A DNA stretch of 64,000 bases from Jacaranda mimosifolia. Taxonomy: Eukaryota; Streptophyta; Magnoliopsida; Lamiales; Bignoniaceae. The notes under the pieces are model-generated. The model was not told the DNA's origin. It saw nothing but the letters and a program-made list of their open reading frames with translations, and ran no database searches. The stretch is taken from assembly GCA_018894105.1 (NCBI GenBank), contig CM032127.1:4063001-4127000 (forward strand), given 5' to 3'. Made by a program: the position numbers and the translations under genes. Below are positions 12,491 to 24,490 of the stretch, in pieces (the first letter of the stretch is position 1; every line of letters begins with the position of its first letter).

Positions 12491-13885
12491 CTAAGTGCCC
12501 GTTTAGTTTTATTTTCATTTCCAATTTTCATTTTTATTATTTACAAAATGTTGAAAAGTAGTTAGTGGAATGCGTTGAAAATAAGTTTATATTTAGATTG
12601 ATTATTAGAAAAATACTAATTATGTTGGGTTTAACAAGTTGTACATGGAGAGAGAGAGAGAGAGAGAGAATACATATGTTATTGGGACAAGATATATAAA
12701 TTATTGAAAAATGAGTTTTGAAAATCAAAATGATGTCGGATGAAAATATAAAAAAATGATTTGTTTTATTTTTGAAATAGTAGAAATTATAAAAAGAAGT
12801 TTTGAAATTCCATAAAAAAATTTGATGTATTGGAATTCAGACTTTAATTAACAAATCAAGATTGTGTCAAATTGGATTCATAGTCATCTCTAAATATACA
12901 ATGTAGAATAACAATATATTCAAATGTAATCGCCATGTCAACTCTACTCTACATTTTTCAGATAAAATGTTTGTAGTATACTAATAATTGAATAATATTA
13001 TTTATTAGACATTAATAGTTGTTATTGTTATCAAGGCCGAGGCGCCATAGCAACATGGGTCACGTGACAAACAACACATGTTCATGCAAAAGCAATGTTT
13101 TTAAAATCGGATCAAATAAAGAACTAGCGATATTACTAATTACTGGTTCAATTGATTGGATTACTAGTTCGACTGATATGACGTTATAATGATGTAATAA
13201 TTATATTTAATTTTATAAATATATATAATATTTTAATATTACCAAAAAATAAAACTTTCAATGATATAGAAAGAATATTATTTGAAAAAAATTTAACTTA
13301 CTTTTAAGTACGTTTTTTAGGGGAAAAAAATATTATTTCTCAATTAGTCAACTATAAATAAATAAAAAAATGATATTTCATATTAATTTAAATAATAATT
13401 CATTTCATATCAACTCCAAGTAAAGATAAATCCTTCTACACTAAATATTCAATATAATTAAAGAAAGCTTAAACAAAACAAAATAACAAATTAAGCTAAG
13501 TATTTATATATAACTACTACTTTATTAAATTTCAAGAAAATAAATTCATGTTTGAAAAAATTACATGTCTAAAATCTTTAATCATCATCTTTCAATTCAT
13601 AATTTTTTTATATATAAGAAAAAGAAAAATAAGTGAACCGATCAAAAATCAGTCAAATCGATACTGATTTAACCTATTTTTGACTGGTCGAACCAATCAT
13701 GGATTTTTATGCCTAAATTGAACCAAATTGATCTTGGGTCGCCAATCGGATCGATCAAACCAGCCGATCTGGTCCGATTATGAGAATACTATGCAAAAGA
13801 AAAAGCGGGGAAGTTTTCTAAGTACGAGACCACAAGTTTGACTTTATTGAAGTATTTGCCCAACCAATGAAGATTTTATAAGATT

Positions 13886-15503
13886 TCACTTGGACGAACT
13901 ATAGATTGTCGGAACTAAGAAAAGTCCATTCTTTCTTGAGACAACACTTCCTCCCATTTCAGTCATGTCGACATCATTAGGAGTCATTCCTTCAGGCATT
14001 TTCCAATCAAAGTGATAGAGAAGTTGAGCCAATGGAAGCTCAACGTTTGCCAATCCAAAATTCATACCGGGGCAACTCCGTGTTCCTGCCCCGAACGGAA
14101 TGAATTCGAAGTTATTTCCCAAGAAATCTGTGGAACTGTTCTCAAATCTTTCGGGTTGGAAGGTTTCTGGTTGGTTCCAATACTCGGGATCCCTTCCCAT
14201 GGACCAAATGTTAATATAGACTTTGGATTTGAGAGGAACTGAATACCCATTAACTTTGCATTCATCTCTGCATGCTCTTGGGAGTAATGTGGCCGGTGGA
14301 TGCAACCTCAAAGTTTCTTTGATCACCAATTTTAGGTACTTCAGTGTTCGCACGTCGCTCTCTTCCACTATCTGCTTTCCCTTAAAAGCCTCCCTTATTT
14401 CTGCTTGTACTTTAGCCATCACGCGGGGATTTCTCATGAGTTCAGCCATAGCCCAATCGACGGTTGTAGATGATGTGTCAGTTCCAGCAGAGAACATGTC
14501 CTATAATTACATAATCATCATTCATTAGAATCTATTCGTTGGGTTAGCTATATATATATATATATATACATGTCTTCATGATCATGAAATTAATTAACAA
14601 AAAGCCATTTACAAAAATGACAGCTTTGATGTTGTCATTGGTAATGGGAAAGTCGAGTTCTCCATTTTTCTGCATCCTGAGGAAGACATCAACTATGTCC
14701 TCACCGCCAAATTCACCACTCTGCTTCAATTTATGTTCCTCGACCATGACATCAAGAATTTTATCCGACTTACGGCGCATTCTCAACAACTTGTACTTAC
14801 TGAGAACATGCAACAGTTTGAAAGAGGGAAATAAATCAGCCAACTCAAATCCACTCGCCATCGTCACTGCTTTCTTCAACGTGGCTATCAAAGTATCAGG
14901 ATCCCTCACCACTTTACCAAGCGCCGCTCTGCAAGTGATGGAACTTGTGAGCAAGAATAACTTCTCAGTTAGATTGACCGCTTCGCCAGACGATGATTTA
15001 AGAGATTTGATGAGACGTGAGACCTCATCCTGTCGAATATACCCGAAAGATTTGACATTCTTAGCGCTGAGCAGCTCCAAAATGCAGATTTTACGCATTT
15101 GCCTCCAGTACTCATTGTAGGGGCTGAAGGCAATATCTTTATAATCGTACCACATTATCTTCAAGCCGATGCTTTCAGGCCTATCAGCGCAGGCTGGGTC
15201 CTGGACTTTGATCACCTCTTTAGCGGCCTCCCTCGATGAAATCACCACCGCCGAAACCTCTCCCAGCTGCAGAAGCAAGACGGGTCCGTATTTTTGGGCC
15301 ACTCTTCTAAATGCATGGTGGGGCAGACCGCCCACCAAGTGGTGGAGGTGGCCAATCACCGGCAGCTTTGGCGGGCTTGGAGGCAACTTTTCGTACTTTG
15401 TCTGGGATTTGGGTTTCTTCCATGCTCTGATTACCAAGAAGATGAAAGATGAAAAGAGGAGAAGAGTAGTGAAGTTGATGGGAATTAGCTGGATCATCTC
15501 CAT
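13886..15503 (-). CDS. CYP71D-like cytochrome P450 (intact)
   Basis: Exon 1 is 14613-15503 (297 codons) and exon 2 is 13886-14500 (204 codons plus stop), with a 112-bp GT-AG phase-0 intron; 501 aa, the usual CYP71 length. P450s of this clade are ER-bound monooxygenases that often oxidise terpenes made by a neighbouring synthase. Visible: N-terminal membrane anchor (residues about 11-27), proline-rich hinge [11 protein letters not shown] (41-51), I-helix AGTDTS (302-307), K-helix ETLR (359-362), PERF (413-416) and haem loop [11 protein letters not shown] with the ligand Cys at 440. The start Met is the first in frame after an upstream stop and gives a normal anchor. A TATA box lies about 100 bp upstream. 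Family resemblance is to CYP71D sesquiterpene oxygenases (premnaspirodiene-oxygenase type). The substrate is not established; the nearby dead TPS-a gene makes a sesquiterpenoid plausible. Confidence 0.9.
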
Positions 15504-15604
15504 TGTTTAAGGGAACAGATGTATACTGATTATATCAGACTGTTCCCAGTTCTTGTTATTGTTTGTGTTGTTTGATGATGCCCGTTGGATAATCTCTCAT
15601 CTTG

Positions 15605-15612
15605 TATTTATA
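15605..15612 (-). promoter_or_regulatory. TATA box of the intact P450
   Basis: Minus-strand TATAAATA about 100 bp upstream of the start codon, inside the phrase CACTATAAATACAAG. It is preceded by AAAATTTTCCA, which also stands upstream of the TATA region of the paralogue at 62.8 kb. Confidence 0.6.
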
Positions 15613-15931
15613 GTGGAAAATTTTAGACGAAGAGGAAAAGTCTGAGATTTGATTATGAAAGTTATAAAAGTCTTAGATTTGATTATGAAAATTATACTGG
15701 CAATAGGGCATAATCCAGAGTTAATTCATTGTACTTGTGTGCGTGCCGTCATCTCTGGCTGCTGAATTTGAATTGACGATTGACACTTGACACTTGATAC
15801 AACACTTTTATCTACTTTCATGTTATACTTTTGTCTATTTTTTTGTAGGGTACAAATTGTTCCATTTTATATTCTTAATGAGAATAATTGATTTAGGGAA
15901 TTTTTTTCCCTACTTCAAAAATTAGCTAAGA

Positions 15932-16285
15932 GCCCGTTTGGTTTTATTTTCATAGTCATTTCAATTTTTATGCATTTTTAAAAATTAAAAAGGCAGTTAT
16001 GAATTGGAAATGAAAATATATTCGGATTAAATATTGGAAAGTAATTATTAAAATAAGTGTACGATTAAAAAGGAGGAGGTTGATATATATATATATATAC
16101 ACACAAATATATATGTGTTTAAATTTGAATTTAATTAATGTGATAGTAGGATGATATAGTAGGATTCGAAAGAATTTAAAAATAAATAAAAAAGAATATT
16201 TTGAATGAAAATAAATCGTAAGTGTTTTCAATTTTTATTTTGTAATGAAAATGAAAAGAAGGATTGAAAAATTAAAGCAAACATA
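15932..16285 (+). repeat. MITE copy 2
   Basis: Starts GCCCGTTTGGTTTTATTTTC and ends near AAGCAAACATATCTT. It contains a TA/CA microsatellite near 16083-16115. Same end type as the element at 12144, in the upstream flank of the intact P450. The 19077 side of the deletion in duplication unit 2 begins exactly where this element ends. Confidence 0.5.
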
Positions 16286-16774
16286 TCTTAAATGTTTCTA
16301 ACTATGAATGGCGGTCATGAAAGCTCTATCCATTATGAATACTTTCTCTTCTACTTTTATAATTTTCTCTACTGTTGCTAATTTCATAATTTATGATGAA
16401 TTCAAAAGGATATGGTTGGAGGCTTGGAGCAGTCGCTTTATAATTTAAATTTACCTCAGTCATTTTCACAAAGTGGGCCAGCTGTCCGAATTGAATTTTT
16501 AATTCATATTTTTTTATTTATACACACGCAGGAGTCCGTTCAAACTCAAACTTTTGACCTCTTATATTATATGAGATACTTATGCCGCTGGCCACAAGCC
16601 ACTCGACTTTTAATTTTCTTGGACACATGCTATTTAATTTCAACCCTCTCCTGTTTCTAAATTACTAGGTAAGGTTTGGTTATTTTTTTATTATGTACTT
16701 TGAGACAATGAATTTTAGATGTGGGACTGGAGAATGTGAAAATTATATTCAGGAATGCAGTGAATGTTTGTTTA

Positions 16775-17116
16775 GCGTCTATTTGGTTTTGTTTTCATAG
16801 GATATTTTAATTTTCACTAGAAAATAAAAATAAGAAGCTATTAACTTCTCCTCCCATCTCAACACATTTTCCCAAGCACACGTTTACACTCTCTCTCCTT
16901 TTTTACATCTTATTTTCTCCTATTTTCATTTCACAACTTTTAATACAAAAACACGATATCCAAATACATCTCATTTTCACTCCAACAAAATCATTTCATT
17001 TCAGACAAAACATCCAAATAATATTTATTTTCAAATCTAAACTCATAACTAACTTTTCTCTTTTAAATTTGGCAAAAAATAGAAAACAGCTTCGAAAGCA
17101 TATCCAAATGGGCTCT
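16775..17116 (+). repeat. MITE copy 3
   Basis: Runs from GTCTATTTGGTTTTGTTTTC to CATATCCAAATGGGCTCTTA, imperfect inverted ends. It is duplicated as part of the segmental duplication (partner at 19535-19875). Confidence 0.6.
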
Positions 17117-18770
17117 TATATTTTGAAAAATAATTAGAAAATTATTTAGAGGAGTTTTGGTATTTTTGTTTATATTTCGGAGGAAGCAATTTTTACTGTA
17201 ACAGTCAAATCAATAATTTTTTTTTATTGGATTCTTAGGTTGAAAAGGAAATTAAGTAATTTTGTTATTATAAAAATAATAATATATATGATATATATAT
17301 ATGTATATGGAAAAATAGAGATGTTTTGGGGATAATGAATGATTAAAAAAAAGTGTTTTGACAAAATTTATTTTGACATTTTAAAGAAAAAATAAATATA
17401 TATTTAATTTTATTTTGATAAAACAAAATTCTTTTACTAAAACATAACCAAAGAAAGCCCCAGTTATTTTATTCCATGATTACCTTGACTAAGGTACAGT
17501 AGTTGTGCAATATTCCAAGAACATTGATAGACGTAACTCTTAAGTTTGACTGTTCCAAACGTGATAGACTTTTCCAAACGTGATGTTTTAGACTTTTCCA
17601 AACATGATGTTTTGGCACTTCAAACTCTCTTTAATAATTAAAAAGTGCGTGGTTGTTGTAAAGATATATATACCGAATAGATTGAAAGCATTTCATTAAT
17701 ATATGTATTGAAAATGAAAATGAAGTTGGGTAAAAATATAAAAAAATAATTTGTCTTATTTTTGAAATAGTAGAAAATGTGAAAAAAAAATTTGATGTAT
17801 TGAAATTTGGACTTTAATTAACAAATCAAAATCATGTCAAATCGGATTCATAGTCATCTCTAAATATACAATGTAGAATAACAATTCAAATGTAATCGAC
17901 ATGTTAGACATTAATAGTTGTTATTGTTACCGAGGCCAAGGCCCCATAGCAAAATGGGTCACGTGACAAACAACACATGTCCATGCAAAAACAATGTTTT
18001 TAAAATCGGATCGAATAAAAAACCAGCGACGTTACTAATTACTGATTCAACCGATTGGACCATTAGTTCAATCATTATGACATCATAATGGTGTAATAAT
18101 TATATTTAATATATAAATATATATAATATTTTAATATTAACAAAAAATAAAACTTCCAATGATATAGAAAGAATATTATTTGAAAAAAATTTCAACTTAC
18201 TTACTTTTAAGTACTTTTTTTAGAGAAAAAAAATATTATTTCGCAATTAGTCAACTATAAATAAATAAAAAATAATATTTCATATTAATTTAAGTAATAA
18301 TTCATTTCATATCAACTCCACGTAAAGATAAATTCTTCTACGCTAAATATTCAACATAATTTAAGAATGATTAAACAAAATAAAATAACAAATTAAACAT
18401 AAATATTTACATATAACTACCACTTCATTAAATTTCAAGAAAATAAATTCATGTTTCAAAAAATTACATGTCCAAAATCTTTAATCATCATTTTTCAACT
18501 CATAATTTTTTTTACATAAAAAAATTAGTGAACGGATCAAAAATCGATTGAACTGGTACCAATTTAACAGGTTTTTGATTGGTCCAACCAGTCATCGATT
18601 TTTATGCTTAGACTGGATTGGATTGATCTTCGTTCACCGATCGGACCAATTGGACCGGTCTGTCCGATCCGATTTTAAAAATATTGTGCAAAAGAGAAAG
18701 GGGGGAAGTTTTCAAAGTACAAGTCCAAAGTTTGACTTTATTGACCCAATGATGATTTTATAAGATTTCA

Positions 18771-19076
18771 TTAGGACGGACTGTAGATTATCGGAACTAA
18801 GAAAAGTCCGTTCTTTCTTGAGACAACAATTCCTACCATTTTAGTCATGCCGACATCATTAGGAGTCACTCCTTCAGGCATTTTCCAATCAAAGTGATAG
18901 ACAAGTTGAGCCAATGGAAGCTCAACGTTTGCCAATCCAAAATTCATACCCGGGCAACTCCGTGTTCCTGCGCCGAACGGAATGAATTCGAAGTTATTTC
19001 CTAAGAAATCTGTGGAACTGTTCTCAAATCTTTCGGGTTGGATGGTTTCTGGTTGGTTCCAATACTCGCAGTCCCT
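18771..19076 (-). pseudogene. CYP71D-like P450, 3' fragment of exon 2
   Basis: Duplicate of the end of the gene at 13886-15503. It reads without a stop from [10 protein letters not shown] through PERF and the haem loop [11 protein letters not shown] to IIYSPS and TAA (18771-18773). The rest of the gene was removed by the deletion at 19076/19077, so no promoter, start, anchor or I-helix remains. That the frame is still open suggests the loss is fairly young. Changes against the parent include DVDMTEMGG becoming DVGMTKMVG. Confidence 0.85.
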
Positions 19077-19534
19077 TAAATGTTTCTAACTATCGATGGC
19101 AGTCATGAAAGCTCTATCCGTTGTGAATACCTTCAACTGTTTATAAATTTCTCTATTGATTGCTAATTTCATAATTTATGATGAACTCAAAAGGATTTGG
19201 TTGGAGGCTAGTTATTTTCACTAAGTGGCGGCTGTCCAAATTGAATTTTTAACTTATGTTTTTTTTTTTTTAATTTATATACACGCAGGAGTTCGTTCAG
19301 GCTCGAACTTCTAACTTTCCACATTATATGAGAAACTTATACCCCTTGGCAACAAGCCACTCGACTTTTAATTTCCTTGGCCACATACTATTTAATTTCA
19401 ACCCTCTCCTTTTTCTAAATTACTAGGTAAGGTTTGGTTATTTTTTTATTATATACTTTGAGAGAATGAATTTTAGAAGTGGGGTTAGAGAATATGAAAA
19501 TTGTATTAAGGAATGCGATAAATGTTTGTTTAGT

Positions 19535-19875
19535 GTCTATTTGGTTTTGTTTTCACAGGGCATTTTAACTTTCTCTAGAAAATAAAAATAGGAAGCTATT
19601 AACTTCTTCCCCCATTTTAAAACATTTACCCAACAGACGTTTATACCCTCTCTCCTTTTTTACACCTTATTTTTCTCCTATTTTCATTTCACAACTTTTG
19701 ATAAAAAATGACAACATCCAAATATATCTCATTTTCAACCCAATACAATCATTTCATTTCAAACAAACATCCAAACAATATTTATTTTCAAATCTAAACT
19801 CATAACTAACTTTTCACTTTTTAAATTTGGCAAAAAATAGAAAACAACTTTGAAAACATATCCAAATGGGCTCTT
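19535..19875 (+). repeat. MITE copy 3, duplicated partner
   Basis: Duplicate of the element at 16775-17116, carried inside duplication unit 2, with the same ends (GTCTATTTGGTTTTG and CATATCCAAATGGGCTC). Confidence 0.6.
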
Positions 19876-20054
19876 ATATTTTGAAAAATAATTAGAAAAT
19901 TATTTAGAGGAGTTTTGGTATGTTTGTTTATATTTCAGAGCAAACAATTTTTACTATAACAGTTAAATTAATATTTTTTTTATTGGATTTTTAGGGTGAA
20001 AAGGAAATTGAGTAATTTTTTTATTATAAAAATAATAATAAAATATATATGATA

Positions 20055-20076
20055 CACACACACACACACACACACA
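20055..20076. repeat. (CA)n microsatellite
   Basis: About eleven CA units next to ATATAT. The equivalent place in duplication unit 1 (near 17290) has only ATATAT, so it expanded after the duplication. Confidence 0.8.
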
Positions 20077-20629
20077 TATATGGAAAATTAGAAAAATTTT
20101 GGGGATAATGAATGATTAGAAAAAAAGTGTTTAAAAATTTATTTTGACGTTTTGAAGAAAAAATAAATATATATTTAATTTTATTTTGATAAAACAAAAT
20201 TCTTTTACTAAAACATAACCAAACAAAGCCCCAGTTATTTTATTCCATGATTACCTTGACTAAGGTACAGCAGTTGTGCAATATTCCAAGAACATTGATA
20301 GAGGAATTTTCTTGCACGTTGATTTTACTATCGATAGAGATGAAAAACAAATTCAACTTAAATTGGACAATAGTCCATTGACATTTTGGATCATTAAATT
20401 TGGAAATAATGCAGGTTTGAGGTATGTTGATAATGTACATAGATGGACGTAACTGATCATAACTTAGACTGTTCCAAACGTGATAGTTAGACTTTTCCAA
20501 ACACGATGTTTAGACTTTTCCAAACACGATGTTTTGGCACTTCAAACTCTTTAATAATTAAAAAGTGCGTGGTTGTTGTAAAGATATATATACCCAATAG
20601 ATTGAATGTATCTCATTAATATATGTATT

Positions 20630-20836
20630 CGATTAATTTATACAAAATCTATACTCAAATTCATATTCAATAGATATTTAGGTACTAATATCTGAATTCA
20701 TATCAGACAATATAAAATAAACTTGAATATGTCAATATTCAATTATAATTCTTGAAGATTGATTTAATTATAATTATTTAAATATCTTTATTTGATTTTG
20801 AATATTGGATGTTCTAAATTCATTCATTTATATATA

Positions 20837-20873
<37 letters not shown>

Positions 20874-21033
20874 TTTGATATATTTTTCTTTATAAAAAAA
20901 GTTATATAATTTCATTAGAAGGAAAGCAAACAACATATATTACAAAATCTTGAAGAATAGCTTCTAAAGCAGAAAAATAACAAAGAACATAAAATGAAAA
21001 TTGAAAGTTAAGGGTGTGTTTGCTTGTGTTTGC
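20630..21033. other. AT-rich spacer with (TG)n
   Basis: No gene. Contains ATAT followed by about 14 TG units (20838-20871). The copia element starts abruptly at the right edge. Confidence 0.6.
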
Positions 21034-21700
21034 CATGAATACAGCTTGTTATGTAGCAAATCGTGTCTTCCTAAGGCTGCTTTTGAGAAAAACCCCATAT
21101 GAATTGTGGCATGGTAAAATTCCAAACATTTCTTATTTTTGTGTCCTTTATTGCAAATGTTTTATTCTGAATGATACAGATTATTAGACAAAGTGTGATT
21201 CCAAAGTTGATGAGGCTATCTTTGTTGGTTACTCAATCATATTAAAGCCTGTGGTGTCTTTAACAAAAGAAAAAGAACAGTTCAAGATCCACACATGTTA
21301 CATTTAATGAAACTAATCCATCTTGTGCCAAGGAATCTTTGAGCAAAGAAGTTGTAGGATTCGAAGAACCAATCAAGACTTCGGACCCTAAGCCATCAAC
21401 ATCAAATCAAAAGAACCGAAATCATTTGAGGAATCGAACTCTACTGATGAACCAGATTTTAGCGAGTCAGTAAAAAGGGCTGAACTAAGAACCAGAAAAT
21501 TCTAACATGCTTCCAGTCACCCTACTGACAAAATCATTGGAGATCCACAAGTTGGAATAACTACCAGATCCAAAACTAGACAAGTTCCACCAAATGAATC
21601 CAACTTTGCCCTTATTTCGATGATTGAACCAAAAGATGTCAAAGAGGTACTAAAAGATCCATTCTGAATTGAAGCAATGAAAGAAGAACTGACTGAATTC
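21034..21700 (+). pseudogene. copia integrase C-terminus and linker
   Basis: Reads NTACYVANRVFLR, then KTPYELWHGKIPN and VDEAIFVGYS, the conserved end of copia integrase. A TAG stop interrupts it near 21184. The linker further on includes an ITTRSK-like motif before reverse transcriptase. Two Trp codons in the region (near 21666 and 21717) are now TGA. Confidence 0.8.
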
Positions 21701-22340
21701 AAAAAGAATGGAGTCTGAAACTTGGTAGAAAAACCATCAGACCATCCAGTTATTAGTACCAAGTGGGTATTCAGAAATAAGTTAGATGAAATCGGCAACG
21801 TTACCAGGAACAAAGCCAGACTGGTAGCAAAAGACTACAGTCAACAAAAGGGCATTGACTACGATGAACTGTTTGCTCTAGTTGCAAGGTTAGAATCAAT
21901 TAGAATACTTCTTGCCTTTACATCCCATAAAATTTTTTTGCTCTATCAAATAGATGGAAAAACTGCTTTTCTAAATGGATTCATAAAAGAAAAAGTAGAG
22001 CAACCGCCCGATTTCAAAAATCAAAAATTTCCTCATTTTTTTTAAATTGAGAAAGACTTTATATGGATTAAAACAAGCCCATAGGCCCTGGTATGATTGT
22101 TTAAGCAACTTTCTCATAAACAATGATTTTTCTATTGGAATCTTAGACACAATATTGTTCACTAAGCACCAAGAAAATGGTTCTCTTATTGTTCAAATGT
22201 ACGTTGATGACATTATCTTTGGTGCTATTAATGATCTACTTTGTCAAGAGTTTGCCAAGAAAATGAAACAGGAATTTGAAATGAGCTTAATGGGAAAGCT
22301 CAATTTCTTCTTGGGACTTCAAGTAAGACAAACTTAGAAA
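21701..22340 (+). pseudogene. copia reverse transcriptase
   Basis: RVT_2-type domain. It includes TKWVFRNKLDEIGNVTRNKA, RLVAKDYSQQKGIDYDELFA, a mutated DVKTAFLNG box (reads DGKTAFLNG), then after a frame change near 22043 the TLYGLKQA box and MYVDDIIFG with the catalytic Asp pair intact (about 22200-22225). A TAG stop follows LQVRQT at 22335. The frame change and stops leave it inactive. Confidence 0.85.
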
Positions 22341-22589
22341 GAGACATTCATCTCTCAACAAAGTATACAAAAAAGCTTCTAATGAAGTTTGGAATGAGTA
22401 AATGCAACCTTGCAAACACTCTTATGAGTACAAATACTACACTGAAACTTGATGAGGACAGTAAGAATGCAGACGAGAAAGTCATAGAGGTATGATTGGT
22501 AGCTTACTCTATTTAATTGCTCTCCAGATATTATGTTTTTAATATGCTTATGTGCTAGATTCCAGTACGATCCAAAGGAATCCCATTTA

Positions 22590-23176
22590 AATGCTGTGAA
22601 AAGGATATAAATGCTGTGAAAAGGATATTGAGATATCTTAAGGGAACATCCAATTATAGCTTATGGTATCCACATTCTAAATCCTTTAAATTCATACGCT
22701 ATTATAATGTGGATTATGCTAGTTGCAAGATATACAGGAAAAGTAACAGTGGTGGTTGTCAACTATTGGAAAATTACCTGGTTTCATGGTGCAATAAAAA
22801 GCAAACTGTAGTTGCATTATCCCTAACTAAGGCTGAATACATGGTCTAGGGCAATTGCTGCACCCTGGTATTATGGATTAAATGCATAATACATGATTTT
22901 GGTATTAATGTGTCTTGCGTGCCCATTTTATGTGATAGTTCCAGTGCTATTAGCAATTCTAAAAACTCAGTTCTGTACTCACACACAAAACATATTAAGA
23001 TTAAACACCATTTCTTGTGTGATCATTTGAACAAAGGTGATGTATTAATTGATTTTGTTTTTACTGAGAATCAGCTTACATATATCTTTACCAAAGCTTT
23101 GGAAGAAGGGAAATTTGCATACATAAGAGAAAAATTGGAAATTAGATCAAAATCTGGTTTTGGCGGGATTTGCTAA
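22590..23176 (+). pseudogene. copia RNase H
   Basis: Reads ILRYLKGTSNYSLWYP, NSGGCQLLENYLVSWCNKKQ, ALSLTKAEYMV and then a TAG where the family continues into the next helix. It resumes with CDSSSAISNSKNSVLYSHTK and HIKIKHHFLCDHL and ends at 23176. The DEDD signature is partly kept. A 16-bp word, AAATGCTGTGAAAAGG, is duplicated just before it (near 22590-22625). Confidence 0.8.
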
Positions 23177-23880
23177 CTTATTTAAACTTTGTAGTTATTA
23201 CTTATTGAAAACTACATGATGTTGTCTCAATTCTTCATCCCCCATTATCAAATTTATTTGACAGATTTTTTGGCCATTATGAAAAAAAAAAAAAAAAAAA
23301 AAACTGCTGTGGTTTCCAAAATTTCACAACTTTCAAAATTTTCCTTATTTCTAAAAAGAAATTTAATTCTCATGCTGAAAAAACCGTATCTCATCTTCTC
23401 TGCAAAACCTCTGCTGCAAAATTCTCAATCTAAAAGTTTTTTACAATGCAGAAAAGATGAAATACCCAGTTAGTTGGACCTTCAACCTCAAAGAAAAAAA
23501 AGATTCCTCTTCTTCCTCTGAACCCTCTTCTTACTCAAATGGTACAACAATTCTAGCTCCGATGATGAGAAATCATCTTCCTCCAAAAAACCTGAGTTTA
23601 TGAAATCTAAAGAACTTGGTAATAAGGATACCTCCATAGGTCCTCTTGAAAAACCGAGTAGTTCAAACGAAGGAATGTCAAGCCCTAGGTCATCAGCTCC
23701 AATTAACTTTTACGAAATCTTTGATTGGAATTTTAGTAAAGTTCCTTCCTCTCTCAAGTTCCATTCTATTTAGGCTGAAAATTGTTTTCATCACAAAATT
23801 TTCCAGCAAAACCTTAACAGAGGAAGAGCAGTTGATTTTAATTCTTTGCCCAAATATCTCGCAATTGATCTTGTTTGCAA

Positions 23881-24490
23881 AATGAAATAGGATAATTTTA
23901 TGAAGTTAGATGAGAGACCTTACCCCTATTTGGTGAAGTTGTTATATTCGAATCTCAGTTTCATCGAGTCTGAAAATGATATTTCTGTTAAGTCATTTGT
24001 TTTTGGAAAAAGGATTGTGCTTTCTTCCTCAAAGTAAACTTTATACTTGATCTTCCTGATGTTGGAACTAAGTTTTTTAACTTTGGAGATTTGTCTGAAG
24101 CTGATATTTCTTGTGAGGAAATTATGAAACTGTTTTAGGGTGGTAAGCAATATGCTTTGTTTGGAGAAGCTACTTTGAACAAACTAAAAATCGAACACAT
24201 TTTGCTCCACAAAATACTTAGCTGTACTGTGTTTTCATCTCTAGTTTCTAGTGGAGGATACTCCACTGATCTTAATACAATGAGTCTTTATGTGATGGCT
24301 AAGGCTGTGAGATAGGAACTGGTAAACACTGGCTTCATAATCCTAAAATATATGCCTTACTCTTTCTTCCATCAAGTCGAGAATCTTCCCTTGTCTATGA
24401 TTCTTACCCACATCTTTAAGCATAGGGTATTTACCAACCAGAAGCATGGGTTGAGGGAAAGTGAGACCATAAAATCTTGGACCTTGCCAG
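23881..24490 (+). pseudogene. third ORF of the copia element (putative plant transposon protein type)
   Basis: Reads LDERPYPYLVKLLYSNLSF, then VFGKRIVLSSS, LDLPDVGTKFFNFGDL, LNKLKIEHILLHKIL and FKHRVFTNQKHGLRESE. The pattern (a YPxLVxxFYxNL start, a GK-hydrophobic strand, then LxLPxxG) is that of the 'putative plant transposon protein' domain, which I know from plant retroelement reading frames. A frameshift lies at about 24035 and stops at about 24136 and 24315. Its role in the element is not known; env-like, gag-like and accessory functions have all been suggested for such ORFs. Confidence 0.55.

Larger units (their letters stand above)
12718..17709. repeat. tandem segmental duplication, unit 1 (complete)
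   Basis: This 5-kb unit holds the intact P450 with its downstream (12.72-13.88 kb) and upstream (15.5-17.7 kb) flanks. Its left part matches 17708-19076 and its right part (16286-17709) matches 19077-20629. The simplest reading is a head-to-tail duplication with the joint at about 17709. Confidence 0.8.
17708..20629. repeat. tandem segmental duplication, unit 2 (internally deleted)
   Basis: Matches unit 1 in two blocks: 17708-19076 to 12718-14195 (P450 3' end and downstream flank) and 19077-20629 to 16286-17709 (upstream flank). The 2.1 kb between, holding most of exon 2, the intron, exon 1 and the promoter, is missing. At the joint the P450 side ends TCCCTT and the upstream partner reads ATCTTAAATG, so CTT is shared. 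Unit 2 also keeps about 150 bp (near 20296-20450) that is absent from unit 1. Confidence 0.8.

Noticed and set aside
14012..15120. Plus-strand reading frames opposite the intact P450 (up to 180 codons)
   Set aside because: They are antisense shadows of the P450 exons; their residue content makes no family sense and they start and stop at random.
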